64,000 bases of DNA from the NCBI GenBank assembly GCA_947450365.1, contig CANFVE010000008.1, forward strand, positions 1-64,000, written 5' to 3'. Below, one piece after another: positions 53,824 to 63,199 of this stretch. Within the stretch, counting starts at the first letter, position 1. Each line of letters opens with the position of its first letter. Under the pieces are notes generated by a model. That model ran no database searches and had not been told where the DNA came from. It saw only the letters and a list, made by a program, of their open reading frames with translations. Position numbers and translations under genes: made by a program. The DNA is from Cytophagaceae bacterium (GTDB lineage: Bacteria > Bacteroidota > Bacteroidia > Cytophagales > Spirosomataceae).

Positions 53824-54840
53824 CTACAATTTTTTAATTTTTGTTTTATTCAAAAACAATTTAAAAAAGTGTTTAAATCCAAAATTTGAAACAATAAACA
53901 CAAAATCTGTAATAAGCCTTAAGAAACCAGGATAATAAATATGTTTATTAATTACAGTAAGGAATTTAAATGTTCGAATTAAATGGGGATCATACCCATT
54001 ATATGTCATTTTTTCGACTTTACCAGTTCTCATATTTTTCAGATGATATCGAATTGCTAATTCACCACTAATCGTATTTGAACCCATTGGAGAGTAATAG
54101 ATACAATCTTTAAAAAAATAATGAGTCACTTGTGAATATCGAGTCTCACCATCCTGTAAAACTGGACATCCTCCATGAATTATATTTGAAGACCAAATTA
54201 AAGCATCTCCCTTTTTAGCTAAAAATTTTTTCTTTTCTAAGTTGGCTACCTGCAGATATTCCTCGATAAAATCTTCATATTGATTATAATTATCATAAGA
54301 ATTGTCTATTAAATCTTTTCTGAAATGATTGAAATTAAATTCAATTGACTTCTGAGAACCGGGATAATAAAAAAGAGGCCCATTTTCTTCCGTAATATCC
54401 TCCAATGCAACCCATACACCACACATGAACCTAGCAGGTAAGGAACTAAAATGAATTGTATCTGAATGAGCCCTTTGTTGTGAGCCATACCTGAAGTTTA
54501 ATGTTTGAAAAGGTACTGTTTCTCTATCATATAAAAATTCTAAAACATCCAATACTTCTTTTTTACAAGCCATTTTACGCACCGGTTCAGAATATTCCCA
54601 TAAATCTTGACTTCTTCTTTCATCACGTTGATGTTTATATTTAAAAGTAGGATTAAATGCTTTTTCATTCATTTCGAGAATAATTTCATCAATTTCCTCT
54701 TTAGAAAAAACATTTTTTAAAACAACATAACCTTCCCGATTATAATCAATTGCAATTTTTTCAAAATCAGAATTAAGATTCTTTGATTTTAAAATTTTTA
54801 AAAAAAATGGGGATTCTACCCAAGGTAAATTCATTTCCAT
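53824..54840 (-). CDS. Phytanoyl-CoA dioxygenase (PhyH) family protein
   Basis: A 338-residue Fe(II)/2-oxoglutarate oxygenase. The N-terminal part DYNREGYVVLKNVFSKEEIDEII is typical of PhyH. The iron ligands are expected in RAHSDTIHFS (H-x-D) and WSSNIIHGGCPVLQD (distal His), with an Arg in ETRYSQVTHYFF for 2-oxoglutarate. GPLFYYPGSQKSIEF is the conserved turn between them. Members hydroxylate lipids, amino acids or antibiotic and glycan precursors; the substrate is unknown. The gene is AT-rich (18 G/C of 60 at 54241-54300), unlike the backbone, and pairs with the GT14 gene upstream, which suggests joint transfer. Confidence 0.85.
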   Translation of the reverse strand: MEMNLPWVESPFFLKILKSKNLNSDFEKIAIDYNREGYVVLKNVFSKEEIDEIILEMNEKAFNPTFKYKHQRDERRSQDLWEYSEPVRKMACKKEVLDVLEFLYDRETVPFQTLNFRYGSQQRAHSDTIHFSSLPARFMCGVWVALEDITEENGPLFYYPGSQKSIEFNFNHFRKDLIDNSYDNYNQYEDFIEEYLQVANLEKKKFLAKKGDALIWSSNIIHGGCPVLQDGETRYSQVTHYFFKDCIYYSPMGSNTISGELAIRYHLKNMRTGKVEKMTYNGYDPHLIRTFKFLTVINKHIYYPGFLRLITDFVFIVSNFGFKHFFKLFLNKTKIKKL

Positions 54841-54863
54841 ACGCTAAAAATTTGACTTAAATT

Positions 54864-55763
54864 TTATTTCAAAAACCATTTATCTATTTCTTCAAGTAAC
54901 ATTTCACTACTTGATGAATTAAATTTTCTTGCAAAAAATAAAATACGTTTCGAATTTGAAATTCTTTGAAAATCTGCAAATTCTAAGGGTATTGAATATA
55001 AATGATCTGGCCTATCCCAATGAGAGAATAATAGACTTTCATTCACAATTATTCCACGATCCGCTTCAGATGCATTCAATAATATTGTTTGAAAAAATTG
55101 CTCATCACAATTAATCACGTATTTAAAAAATTGAATCTTCTCATTGTTTGATTTAAAATATTCGTAAAGAAATTGAGTTGCTTTATAGGAAGTTTTGACC
55201 CAATTTGAACCAAAATACACTTTTTCAAATGGTATTTTTCTAGGAATAGGAAATAATGAAATTAACCTTAAAAATCTATTTAAAATCTTCAAGAATATTC
55301 GTTTTCCCTCATATGGATATTCAAACTTAAATTTAAAAGGTAAAAAGAAATGATACTTATTAACTCGAAAAGATAAATGAGAATGCTCTTTGTATAATTC
55401 TGAATTTTGCAAAAAACTATTTCCAATATTTTTTTGAAGAAAATCAAATAATTGTTGATTACTAATCAATGGATAATCTTGGCCACTGATAATAAAAAGG
55501 TGGGTAAACTCAATTTTACATTCGATTAGTTGTTTTATGAAATTTATTTTTGCTTGAATTATTGAGAAATCTCCCCAGTTTATTTTTACTCGTTTTTCAA
55601 CAAAGTTCACCTCATAACCCTTTAAATGATCTCTAATTAAACTAAATGAAATTTTAGCATCAACATGAATATAAATTAAAACTCTTGGATCCTTAATTCT
55701 TCCAATTAAACGTTTTAAATGATTTAAATCTGTATGAAAAATGATTAAATAGATTAAAGTCAA
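54864..55763 (-). CDS. Glycosyltransferase family 14-like (core-2/I-branching beta-1,6-GlcNAc transferase domain)
   Basis: A 299-residue protein. Visible marks are LIYLIIFHTDLNHLKRLIG at the start, VLIYIHVDAKI, WGDFSIIQAKINFIKQLI, and LFIISGQDYPLISNQQLFDFL, the core of bacterial GT14/branch proteins; YFGSNWVKTSYKATQFLY and CDEQFFQTILLN follow. The start is a TTG at 55763; no ATG is in frame near it, and the first strand begins at once. Very AT-rich (15 G/C of 60 at 55681-55740). It lies 23 bases upstream of the dioxygenase and is probably cotranscribed. A role in surface-glycan branching is inferred. Confidence 0.8.
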   Translation of the reverse strand: MTLIYLIIFHTDLNHLKRLIGRIKDPRVLIYIHVDAKISFSLIRDHLKGYEVNFVEKRVKINWGDFSIIQAKINFIKQLIECKIEFTHLFIISGQDYPLISNQQLFDFLQKNIGNSFLQNSELYKEHSHLSFRVNKYHFFLPFKFKFEYPYEGKRIFLKILNRFLRLISLFPIPRKIPFEKVYFGSNWVKTSYKATQFLYEYFKSNNEKIQFFKYVINCDEQFFQTILLNASEADRGIIVNESLLFSHWDRPDHLYSIPLEFADFQRISNSKRILFFARKFNSSSSEMLLEEIDKWFLK

Positions 55764-56066
55764 ATCCGTATCTTGATAATATTTAAATTATCAAATTACC
55801 ATTTTTGGGAAAATTGAAATTACTTTAATTTATCTAACGGTAAGAAATTTATTAAACGGATAAAAATTTATTTAATGGTACTTTTATTTTTTTACCATTA
55901 GATAATTTCCAACCTAACTGTTTTACTTAAAATATAATTATCAAAATAAAACATTTAAATGTTTATCAGATTATCATACTTCACCTAAATACTATAGAAT
56001 ACTTGTAACCGACAATTATTCACAAAATAATTATTTTAAAGCTTAACAAACTTTAATTCTTTGCTT
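55764..56066. other. AT-rich intergenic region with inverted and direct repeats
   Basis: About 300 bases without an open frame, very AT-rich. It holds the repeat cluster at 55830-55905 and otherwise nothing I can name. It is the right edge of the low-GC stretch and contains the upstream region of the GT14 gene. Confidence 0.6.
55830..55905. repeat. Cluster of related 13-14-base repeats around TTATCTAAyGGTAA
   Basis: TTATCTAACGGTAA at 55830-55843 is matched in inverse by TTATCTAATGGTAA (minus strand, 55892-55905), with one base different. A third copy, TTATTTAATGGTA, lies between on the plus strand at 55868-55880, and a looser TTATTAAACGGATAA follows the first. The pattern resembles a multi-site operator or a remnant of an element end. 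Confidence 0.45.
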
Positions 56067-56588
56067 TCATTTGTAGACATTATAAATCACCACCAACACC
56101 TGAATCGCCCAGGTCCGCCCCACATATTCTTCTGTGTCATCTTCGATCCGATAGGTCATGCCCGACTGCTTCTTCACCAATTCCTGTATCCATGGGTAAC
56201 TCGGTGAAAAGGTCATTACCAGCCCCTGCCCTTCACGGGCAATCATCCGAAAATGACTCGTTTTCTTCGACGAACTGATCAAATATTCCATGGCTATTCC
56301 CCTTTCCGAAGAACGATAACCCAAGTCCAACAAAGTTTTTGCAAATAAACTGTCCGACATGGACATCAACAAGCGCGCATTATCCGACGTAGGACTCACA
56401 AAACGCGTGAAATCATCTGAAATTAACGCAAGACCTTGATTTTCTAATTTGGAAATCGAGGATCCCGAACCCGTGGACAAGCCTTTAGTGGCAGGTGCAT
56501 GAGAAGCTAATGATGGCTTCTGAGCCTCCAAATCCTCGGAAAGAAGACCAGCGATGAGTAACCCGACGAATAACTTAGACCAATTCAA
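56067..56588 (-). CDS. Small exported protein, function unknown
   Basis: A 173-residue protein that I do not recognise. It starts at TTG 56588, overlapping the end of the dioxygenase gene by 14 bases in another frame; the residues after it form a signal peptide (WSKLFVGLLIAGLLSEDLEAQ). The mature part begins with a Ser/Gly-rich linker and continues as a compact alpha/beta domain (ALISDDFTRFVSPTSDNARLL, RMIAREGQGLVMTFSPSYPWIQEL). The gene shows ordinary backbone composition. No ATG alternative is available. Confidence 0.6.
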   Translation of the reverse strand: MNWSKLFVGLLIAGLLSEDLEAQKPSLASHAPATKGLSTGSGSSISKLENQGLALISDDFTRFVSPTSDNARLLMSMSDSLFAKTLLDLGYRSSERGIAMEYLISSSKKTSHFRMIAREGQGLVMTFSPSYPWIQELVKKQSGMTYRIEDDTEEYVGRTWAIQVLVVIYNVYK

Positions 56589-57357
56589 ATGTCGGATCCA
56601 AAATGATTTTTCCTTTGATCAAACAACGCTCGCCTTTGCTTGTCGCAAAATAGGCATTCCGACCATGCAAAATTCGGTCATCATGAAAGAACACCGCATC
56701 TCCTTTTTCCAATTGAACCGGCGTAATCAAGCCCGAAGGCACAATCCGCGTCTCCAAAAAGTGATGAAAATCTTCACATAATTGTAAGGCTTCCGGGGTA
56801 TTTTGGGTATCAATGCAGTAATAATTCCAGTTGGCCAACCACCCCTTTTCATCCTCATCCAATATCTTTCGTACCTTTTTATTCCCCGCCTTATCGAAAT
56901 TAACAATCGTGCTCATCAAGCGATCCAACAATTCCTGCTGGCCATCCAATTTCATACAAGCAACCAATTCCGGCAAATCGAAAAAGGTTGTCGCACCCCC
57001 AAATGCCGCCCGAGACTCACAAAAGAAAAATTGCAAAGACTTTTCATTGCCTAATTCCACATACGAATCATCCGTATGCAATGGCTGGCGGGTATTTGAA
57101 CTACGATAGCGATCCTGAACATCTGGGTCATATGAAATATCGATCCAACGGTTATCCTTCCGCTCCCCCGTCAATAAATCCTCGTCCTCATTAAAAATCT
57201 CACCAATCGAATCCGATAAGTCAGTGTAAAACTGCTGAATGGGAATCGGCAATTGATAACCCGATAAATGAATGACTTTATACCGCGAGATGGCCTGCTT
57301 TAAATTCGCAATAGTTTCCTCAGCGGTGGTGAATTCGATTTTCTTAATAAATTCCAT
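56575..57357 (-). CDS. TauD/TfdA-family Fe(II)/2-oxoglutarate dioxygenase
   Basis: A 260-residue non-heme iron oxygenase. The facial triad is expected from QPLHTDDSYVEL (H-x-D) and FFHDDRILHGRNAYF (distal His). The end KGERCLIKGKIIL contains a conserved Arg/Lys region for 2-oxoglutarate. The substrate is unknown; relatives act on taurine, amino-acid derivatives or natural-product intermediates. Length is normal. It is transcribed with the small exported protein that overlaps its 3' end. Confidence 0.85.
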   Translation of the reverse strand: MEFIKKIEFTTAEETIANLKQAISRYKVIHLSGYQLPIPIQQFYTDLSDSIGEIFNEDEDLLTGERKDNRWIDISYDPDVQDRYRSSNTRQPLHTDDSYVELGNEKSLQFFFCESRAAFGGATTFFDLPELVACMKLDGQQELLDRLMSTIVNFDKAGNKKVRKILDEDEKGWLANWNYYCIDTQNTPEALQLCEDFHHFLETRIVPSGLITPVQLEKGDAVFFHDDRILHGRNAYFATSKGERCLIKGKIILDPTFELV

Positions 57358-57463
57358 ATGCCTAAATTATCCTCGAATTTAAGAAAATAAAACGAAACAA
57401 ATTAACCTGCCTGACAACAATCATCTTTTCAAATTAGTATCTTGCATGACCTATTTGACACCT

Positions 57464-58714
57464 ATGAAAAAAATATTCTCCTTGCTAGGCATGCTCGTTT
57501 GCATGCAAACCATGGCCCAACAAGCCTTTGTGGCCAATTATGACGAAGCCAAAATCGCTCCATTCACCCTCCCAAATCCCCTCCAAAAACCTGATGGAAG
57601 CCTTATTCAATCGGCGAAAGCATGGGGAAACCAGCGGAATTATTGGCTTGGCTTATACGAACAATACATGTTCGGAAAAATGCCAACGAAAAAAATCTCA
57701 CAGTCCTACCAATTAATCTCCAGAACCGACATCCTACAAGGAAAAGCCACCCAATATGTGTGGAAATTAACACTTGCCGGAAAATATGACGTGACGGTAC
57801 TGGGGGTTTTACCCAACGTAAAAACGAAAGTACCCGTGTTCATCGGACTAAATTTTTGTGGCAACCAAACCACATCTAATGACCCCAACATTCCTTTATT
57901 TGATAAATACACGGTGTGCAACAATAAACCCGCCTATATTAACAATAAAGGCCAAGAAGAATCAAGAGGGACCTGGGCCTCTCGTTGGCAATTCGAAAAA
58001 CTCATCGCCGCCGGCTATGGCAGCATCACCATCGCTTGTGGAGATTTTGAAGAAGATAAACCGGATGGCTACTTGACCGGCGTTCGTACCCTATTGGCGA
58101 AGGAATTAGGCTTACAGGCAGATGAATGGTCGGCAAATGGCGCATGGGCCTGGGGATTAAATCGGACCGTTGATTTTCTCGAAAAAATCGCACAAATCGA
58201 CTCAAAACGCATCCTTTTGCACGGACATTCCCGCCTCGGAAAAGCAGCGCTTTGGGCCGGTGCCACGGATACCCGCTATGCCGCAGTCATTTCCAATGAA
58301 TCCGGAGAAGGCGGCGCGGCCATCGCCCGACGGAATTTCGGAGAAAACCTATGGCGGATCACCAATAGTTTCCCCCATTGGTTTTACAAAGACTATAAAA
58401 ACTATGCCTACAAGGAAAATGAATTGCCCTTTGATAGCCACATCTTGCTGAGCCTTGTCGCACCCCGACCGCTCTATATCGCAAGCGCCGTAGGTGACCA
58501 ATGGTCCGATCCCAAAGGGGAATTTATGGGTGGCCAACAGGCCGAAGCTGTCTATCAATTATTCGGAAAATCAGGACTCGGAAAAAATGAATTTCCTGCC
58601 CTCAATACACCCGTGGGACAGCAAGTACGCTACCACATCCGCGAAGGAAATCATGACATTAATGCCTACGATTGGGATCAATACATCGATTTTGCCAATA
58701 AACTGGTCAAATAG
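57464..58714 (+). CDS. Glucuronoyl esterase-like protein (carbohydrate esterase family 15), exported
   Basis: A 416-residue alpha/beta hydrolase. ATG at 57464 begins a signal peptide (MKKIFSLLGMLVCMQTMAQ); an upstream ATG at 57446 overlaps a promoter-like TATCTTGC and is not used. The nucleophile is S256 in LLHGHSRLGKAALWAGATD, the family form of the GCS-R-x-GK motif; NESGEGGAA follows, and the catalytic His is expected in EGNHDINAYDW near the end. CE15 enzymes split the ester between lignin and glucuronic acid of xylan. Plant-cell-wall or algal glycan use is the likely setting. It is convergent with the sugar ABC operon. Confidence 0.87.
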   Translation: MKKIFSLLGMLVCMQTMAQQAFVANYDEAKIAPFTLPNPLQKPDGSLIQSAKAWGNQRNYWLGLYEQYMFGKMPTKKISQSYQLISRTDILQGKATQYVWKLTLAGKYDVTVLGVLPNVKTKVPVFIGLNFCGNQTTSNDPNIPLFDKYTVCNNKPAYINNKGQEESRGTWASRWQFEKLIAAGYGSITIACGDFEEDKPDGYLTGVRTLLAKELGLQADEWSANGAWAWGLNRTVDFLEKIAQIDSKRILLHGHSRLGKAALWAGATDTRYAAVISNESGEGGAAIARRNFGENLWRITNSFPHWFYKDYKNYAYKENELPFDSHILLSLVAPRPLYIASAVGDQWSDPKGEFMGGQQAEAVYQLFGKSGLGKNEFPALNTPVGQQVRYHIREGNHDINAYDWDQYIDFANKLVK

Positions 58715-58717
58715 AAC

Positions 58718-59614
58718 CTATTTTTTCTGGAATATTTCAAAAGGAATCATAATACTTGATTCCTTTATTTTTTTCTTTTGAGCTAATTCAATGGCCATGC
58801 GCAAAGATTCAGAGCCTTGTTTCTCGGCATTTTGAATGAGCGTAGCATCTAAATTCCCCTGTTCCACCGACTTCCGTGCGTCCTGAATCCCATCCACACT
58901 CACCACATAGACATTCGCCTTTTTCTTGGCATCCAACAGCGCCTGAACGGCACCTAAGCCCATTTCATCATTTTGCGCAAAAACCGCTTGTATTTGATCC
59001 CCAAACGACTGAATCCAGTTTTCCATCAAGGACATCGATTTGGCACGATCCCATTCACCCGTTTGAGAAGCTAAGAGTTTTATTCCAGGATATTTGGCCA
59101 ATACGGCTTTTGCGCCACGCTCACGATCCAACTGCGCCGCCTGCCCCATATAGCCCTGAATCATTAATACATTTCCTTTGCCGTTTAAGTGCTTTGCGAT
59201 TAGTTCCATCGCCATATTGGCAGATTCCGCATCATCCGAACCCACAAAGGCATCCGGTTTCGATTTCGTCGATGAATTCACGTTCACAATAGGAATACCG
59301 GCTTTTTGCGCCTTTTCTACGGCAGGAGAACTCGCTTCAAATTCACAGGGATTGAGGATAATGGCGTCCACTTGCTGGCTAATAAAACTTTCCACCTGCT
59401 CCACTTGCTTCAAGGACGAACGCTCCGCATCCACTACGATCAATTCCACATTCGCCGTTTTTGCCGATTTCTCAAGCGCATCCGCCACTTGCTGGATAAA
59501 CTCATTTTGCATACTTAACATCGACACCCCGATGATCAAACTATCTTTCTTTTTCTCCGAACAGGCGCTCGCCATCAAACAAGCCAACAGAACACATAAT
59601 ACCCGTATTTTCAT
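58718..59614 (-). CDS. Sugar ABC transporter substrate-binding lipoprotein (RbsB-like)
   Basis: A 298-residue periplasmic-binding-protein type 1 protein, membrane-anchored through Cys 18 (VLLACLMASAC). Typical stretches are IIGVSMLSMQNEFIQQVADAL, QVDAIILNPCEFEASSPAVEKA, GIPIVNVNSS, VLMIQGYMGQAAQLDRERGAK, AVFAQNDEMGLGAVQAL and VVSVDGIQDARKSV. It binds a sugar for the adjacent permease and ATPase. The ligand cannot be read; ribose, xylose or inositol are known for close families. It is the last gene of the operon. Confidence 0.9.
   Translation of the reverse strand: MKIRVLCVLLACLMASACSEKKKDSLIIGVSMLSMQNEFIQQVADALEKSAKTANVELIVVDAERSSLKQVEQVESFISQQVDAIILNPCEFEASSPAVEKAQKAGIPIVNVNSSTKSKPDAFVGSDDAESANMAMELIAKHLNGKGNVLMIQGYMGQAAQLDRERGAKAVLAKYPGIKLLASQTGEWDRAKSMSLMENWIQSFGDQIQAVFAQNDEMGLGAVQALLDAKKKANVYVVSVDGIQDARKSVEQGNLDATLIQNAEKQGSESLRMAIELAQKKKIKESSIMIPFEIFQKK
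58740..58775 (+). terminator. Intrinsic terminator of the CE15 gene, inside the opposite-strand rbsB-like gene
   Basis: A perfect ten-base stem AAAGGAATCA/TGATTCCTTT (58740-58749 and 58757-58766) with a seven-base loop is followed by a run of seven T. It lies 26 bases after the CE15 stop and within the last codons of the substrate-binding protein on the minus strand. Confidence 0.78.
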
Positions 59615-59615
59615 C

Positions 59616-60557
59616 TTATTTTTTCATTTTTTGGTAAAGCCCATCCAATACCACTGCCAAAATAATAATTCCCCCCATAATAACCTGCTGCCAATAGGCA
59701 GAAACATTAATTAAATCTAAGCCATTATTAATCACGCCAATAAACAAGACGCCCAACAAAGTCCCCGTAATCGTACCCTTTCCTCCACGCGTGCTCGTTC
59801 CGCCGATAATCACGGCTGCAATCGCATCCAATTCAAAACCTAAGCCCGCATTCGGTTGGCCCGTTTGAATCCGAGCCGTCAACAAGATTCCCGCCAAGGC
59901 CGCAAATAAACCAGAAATCACATACACCCATAATTTGATCCGATTCACTCGCACACCCGCCACAAAGGCCGCCATTTCATTGCCACCAATCGCTTTGACA
60001 TAGCGACCAAAAACGGTTTTGGTCAAAAGGATTTGGCAACACACAAATGAAATCACCAAAAAGATAATCGGCACCGGAATGCCCACAATATCCCCACTAC
60101 CTAAAAAATTCAAGGATTCGTTTAAATCGGAAATCGGCCGCCCCTTACTTAATAAAAGCGCCGCACCCCGACCAATCGTCATCGTACCCAAAGTCACAAT
60201 AAACGGCGGTACCTTCGTCAGTACGACCAGCACCCCATTCAAAGCCCCCATGGCCATACCGGCGATCAAGGTAAGTAAAAGACCCATCCAAAGCGCATAG
60301 CTCCCGTCCTGTGAAAGCAAGGCGACAATCACCCCGCTAACGGCCAATAGCGATCCGAGTGACAAATCAATTCCCCCTGCGATTATCACAAAAGTTACAC
60401 CAAAGGCCAAAATGGCATTGACCGAGACTTGGTTGAGAATCACCGACATATTCATCGGGGTAAAAAATCGCGACGTCAAGCTACCAAACAAGAGGCAAAC
60501 CAACACCAATGCGATAAATATTCCTCCCGTAGGACTCTTTAAAAATAAATTCTTCAT
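59616..60557 (-). CDS. Sugar ABC transporter permease (RbsC-like)
   Basis: A 313-residue inner-membrane permease with eight or more helices. Family marks are VIIAGGIDLSLGSLLAVSG, LGTMTIGRGAALLLSKGRP and ELDAIAAVIIGGTSTRGGKG, the latter being the permease EAA-like loop that contacts the ATPase. Length is normal. It starts one base after the ATPase stop. Confidence 0.93.
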   Translation of the reverse strand: MKNLFLKSPTGGIFIALVLVCLLFGSLTSRFFTPMNMSVILNQVSVNAILAFGVTFVIIAGGIDLSLGSLLAVSGVIVALLSQDGSYALWMGLLLTLIAGMAMGALNGVLVVLTKVPPFIVTLGTMTIGRGAALLLSKGRPISDLNESLNFLGSGDIVGIPVPIIFLVISFVCCQILLTKTVFGRYVKAIGGNEMAAFVAGVRVNRIKLWVYVISGLFAALAGILLTARIQTGQPNAGLGFELDAIAAVIIGGTSTRGGKGTITGTLLGVLFIGVINNGLDLINVSAYWQQVIMGGIIILAVVLDGLYQKMKK

Positions 60558-62048
60558 TTATGCATGCAAAGCTAATTGTAAAACTCGTTCAGGACTGACA
60601 TCCTGCTTGCTTAATTCTCCTCGTTGGGCCCCCTTCGATATCACCACCACCCGATCACTCATTTCCAACAATTCGGTCATATCCGAGGAAATCAACAAAA
60701 TCCCCTTTCCCGCTTGTTTCAAGTCTAACATCAATCGATAAATATCAAATTTAGACACCACATCAATCCCGCGCGTAGGTTCATCTAATATCAAGACATT
60801 CGGCATATTTAAAAGCATTCGTCCGAACAAAACCTTTTGTTGGTTCCCGCCACTCAATTCCTGGATTTTTTGCCCCGCATGTGACATTCTTATGCGCAGG
60901 GCTTCCGATTTTTCGGACGTCGCCTTGTGTTCCTTTTGAAATAAAATACGCTGCATGGTTTGAAACAAACGCATCAAACCCAAGGTCATATTTTCCGTAA
61001 TATTCATTTCAGGTATAATTCCCAATTCCTTCCGATCTTCCCCTAAATAGGCCAGGCCAGCTTCCAAGGCCTCCGAAGGATGTTTGGGAGCAAATTCCTT
61101 ACCCATGTAGCGAAGCTCACCAGACGTATAGGGTTTAATGCCAAAAATACTTTGACCGATGTCCGTTCGACCTGCGCCCACCAATCCAGCTAATCCGACC
61201 ACCTCACCCGCCCGAACCTGGAAATTAATTCCATCAAAAACACCTGATAGGCCTAGATTTTCAACTTCTAACAACAAGTCACCGGTATTCACATCAGCCT
61301 TCGGATAAAAATCCTTGAGTTCCCGACCCACCATTTTTTGAACCAATGCCTGTGCATCGATTGCATTGGAACGATAAGTCCCGACCATCTCTCCATCGCG
61401 TAAGACCGTCATTACATCCGCAAAACCGAAGATTTCCTCCATTTTATGCGAGGTAAATAAAATCCCGACGCCTGAATCTTTTAAGTCACGAATGAGTCGG
61501 GTAAAAAACTGAATTTCAACATCCGTCAAGGATGACGTGGGCTCGTCCATTAAAATCAATTTCGCTTGTTGGGAGACGGAACGCATGATTTCAACGATTT
61601 GTTGGCGCGCGATCGATAAATCCTTCACCCGCACATCGACCGGAATATCCAAACCAAAGCGATCAAATAATTCCTGAACCGCGAACTGAATCGCCGACAA
61701 AGACATCCTTTTTCCTCCTGAATGCTCGCGGCCTAAATAGATGTTTTCAGCCACGCTTAATTCGGGGATCAACATCAATTCCTGATGTATCATCGAAATA
61801 CCTTTGCCCAACACCTCCCGCACCGAAAGCCCTTGTATGTTTTCACCCAAAAAAATAATCTCCCCATCCGATGGAGAGATTATTCCCATAATACACTTAA
61901 ATAAGGACGATTTGCCCGCTCCGTTCTCGCCTACCAGCGCATGAATCTCGGCTTTGTTCAAGCGTAAATCCACTGAACGCAAAATAGGCGCACCCGAATA
62001 AGAAAAGGATACATCCTTTAAATCAAGCAGGCAATCGCTTAGGACCAT
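60558..62048 (-). CDS. Sugar ABC transporter ATP-binding protein (RbsA-like, two ABC domains)
   Basis: A 496-residue double ATPase. The first domain has Walker [13 protein letters not shown], signature [14 protein letters not shown] and Walker [14 protein letters not shown]. The second has the degenerate Walker [14 protein letters not shown] usual for RbsA and XylG, signature [15 protein letters not shown] and Walker [14 protein letters not shown]. It powers the RbsC-like permease. It overlaps the upstream dehydrogenase gene by 10 bases. Confidence 0.95.
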   Translation of the reverse strand: MVLSDCLLDLKDVSFSYSGAPILRSVDLRLNKAEIHALVGENGAGKSSLFKCIMGIISPSDGEIIFLGENIQGLSVREVLGKGISMIHQELMLIPELSVAENIYLGREHSGGKRMSLSAIQFAVQELFDRFGLDIPVDVRVKDLSIARQQIVEIMRSVSQQAKLILMDEPTSSLTDVEIQFFTRLIRDLKDSGVGILFTSHKMEEIFGFADVMTVLRDGEMVGTYRSNAIDAQALVQKMVGRELKDFYPKADVNTGDLLLEVENLGLSGVFDGINFQVRAGEVVGLAGLVGAGRTDIGQSIFGIKPYTSGELRYMGKEFAPKHPSEALEAGLAYLGEDRKELGIIPEMNITENMTLGLMRLFQTMQRILFQKEHKATSEKSEALRIRMSHAGQKIQELSGGNQQKVLFGRMLLNMPNVLILDEPTRGIDVVSKFDIYRLMLDLKQAGKGILLISSDMTELLEMSDRVVVISKGAQRGELSKQDVSPERVLQLALHA

Positions 62049-63193
62049 TCAACATTCGTATCTTTCCAAGCCTTGGCATTTGCAGATTCGATCACAGATT
62101 CACAAACTTTTTGGGTTTGTAAGGCATCTCTGAACGTTGGCGCACATGGCGTTCCATCTCCTAATGCTTTGAAGAAATCAGCTGCTTGGTGTACAAAACT
62201 ATGTTCATATCCGATAATCAAACCAGGTACCCACCATTTGTCCATATAAGGTTGATCTCCATCAGTTACTAAAATTGACTTCCAGCCACGTGTAATGGAG
62301 GCATCAGCATGGTCATACATTTCCAAGCGATTCAAATCATGTAGATCCCAGCGCAAGGAAGCATGTTCCCCATTGATTTCAAACGTATAAAGCGCCTTGT
62401 GACCCCTCGCATAGCGAGTAGATTCAAATAATCCCAAAGAACCATTCGCAAAGTGGCAGTGGAAAATACAAGCATCATCAATGCCCACTTTTTTCACTTG
62501 GCCCGTTCCTGTATGAACACGCTCTTTAATAAATGTCTCAGTCATCGCAGATACATCTGTAATACCACCGTTTAACCACATCGCGGTATCAATGCAATGC
62601 GCTAATAAATCACCCGTAACGCCAGAACCAGCAGCTTCCACGTCCAAGCGCCAAGTGCCCGCACCGCCTTGAGGCAAATCCGGTGAAATGGTCCAGTCTT
62701 GTAAGAAATTCGCACGATAATGGAAAATACGGCCTAATTTACCCGAATCGATGATTTGTTTTGCCAAGGTTACCGCCGGCAAGCGACGGTAATTATACCA
62801 AACCGTATTCGCCACACCGGCTTTTTCGATTTCGGCCACCATTTGTTCGCCCTCTGCCAATGTCCGAGACAATGGCTTCTCGCATAAAATCATTTTTCCT
62901 GCTTTTGCAGCAGCGATGGCAATCTCAGCATGCGTGTCATTAGGCGTACAAATATCCACCGCATCGATGTCATCGCGGGCGATTAATTGGCGCCAATCTG
63001 TTTCATATGAAGTATAGCCCCATTGTTCCGCGAATTTTTTTACGCTGGCTTCGTTCCGAGAGCAAACTGCTTGTAAAACAGGTTTGCAGGTTAAGTCAGG
63101 GAAAAAGTTTTGGATGCGGTTATATCCGTTGGAATGAGTTCTTCCCATAAACCCCGTTCCGATCAATCCGATTCTAATTTGTTTCATATCCAT
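62039..63193 (-). CDS. Gfo/Idh/MocA family oxidoreductase
   Basis: A 384-residue NAD(P)-dependent dehydrogenase. The nucleotide-binding start [20 protein letters not shown] is followed by [34 protein letters not shown] with the catalytic Lys of EKP. In the C-terminal part, [19 protein letters not shown] shows the Asp/His pattern of the active site. Members oxidise inositols and sugars at C2, C3 or C4. With a sugar-phosphate isomerase-like gene upstream and the ABC transporter downstream it suggests sugar or inositol catabolism. ATG at 63193 is used; a second ATG lies six bases on. Confidence 0.92.
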   Translation of the reverse strand: MDMKQIRIGLIGTGFMGRTHSNGYNRIQNFFPDLTCKPVLQAVCSRNEASVKKFAEQWGYTSYETDWRQLIARDDIDAVDICTPNDTHAEIAIAAAKAGKMILCEKPLSRTLAEGEQMVAEIEKAGVANTVWYNYRRLPAVTLAKQIIDSGKLGRIFHYRANFLQDWTISPDLPQGGAGTWRLDVEAAGSGVTGDLLAHCIDTAMWLNGGITDVSAMTETFIKERVHTGTGQVKKVGIDDACIFHCHFANGSLGLFESTRYARGHKALYTFEINGEHASLRWDLHDLNRLEMYDHADASITRGWKSILVTDGDQPYMDKWWVPGLIIGYEHSFVHQAADFFKALGDGTPCAPTFRDALQTQKVCESVIESANAKAWKDTNVEWS

Positions 63194-63199
63194 TAAAAT

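Noticed and set aside
59178-59714. 178-residue plus-strand frame opposite the sugar ABC binding protein and permease
   Set aside because: Antisense shadow of conserved genes; composition follows the reverse complement of their codons.
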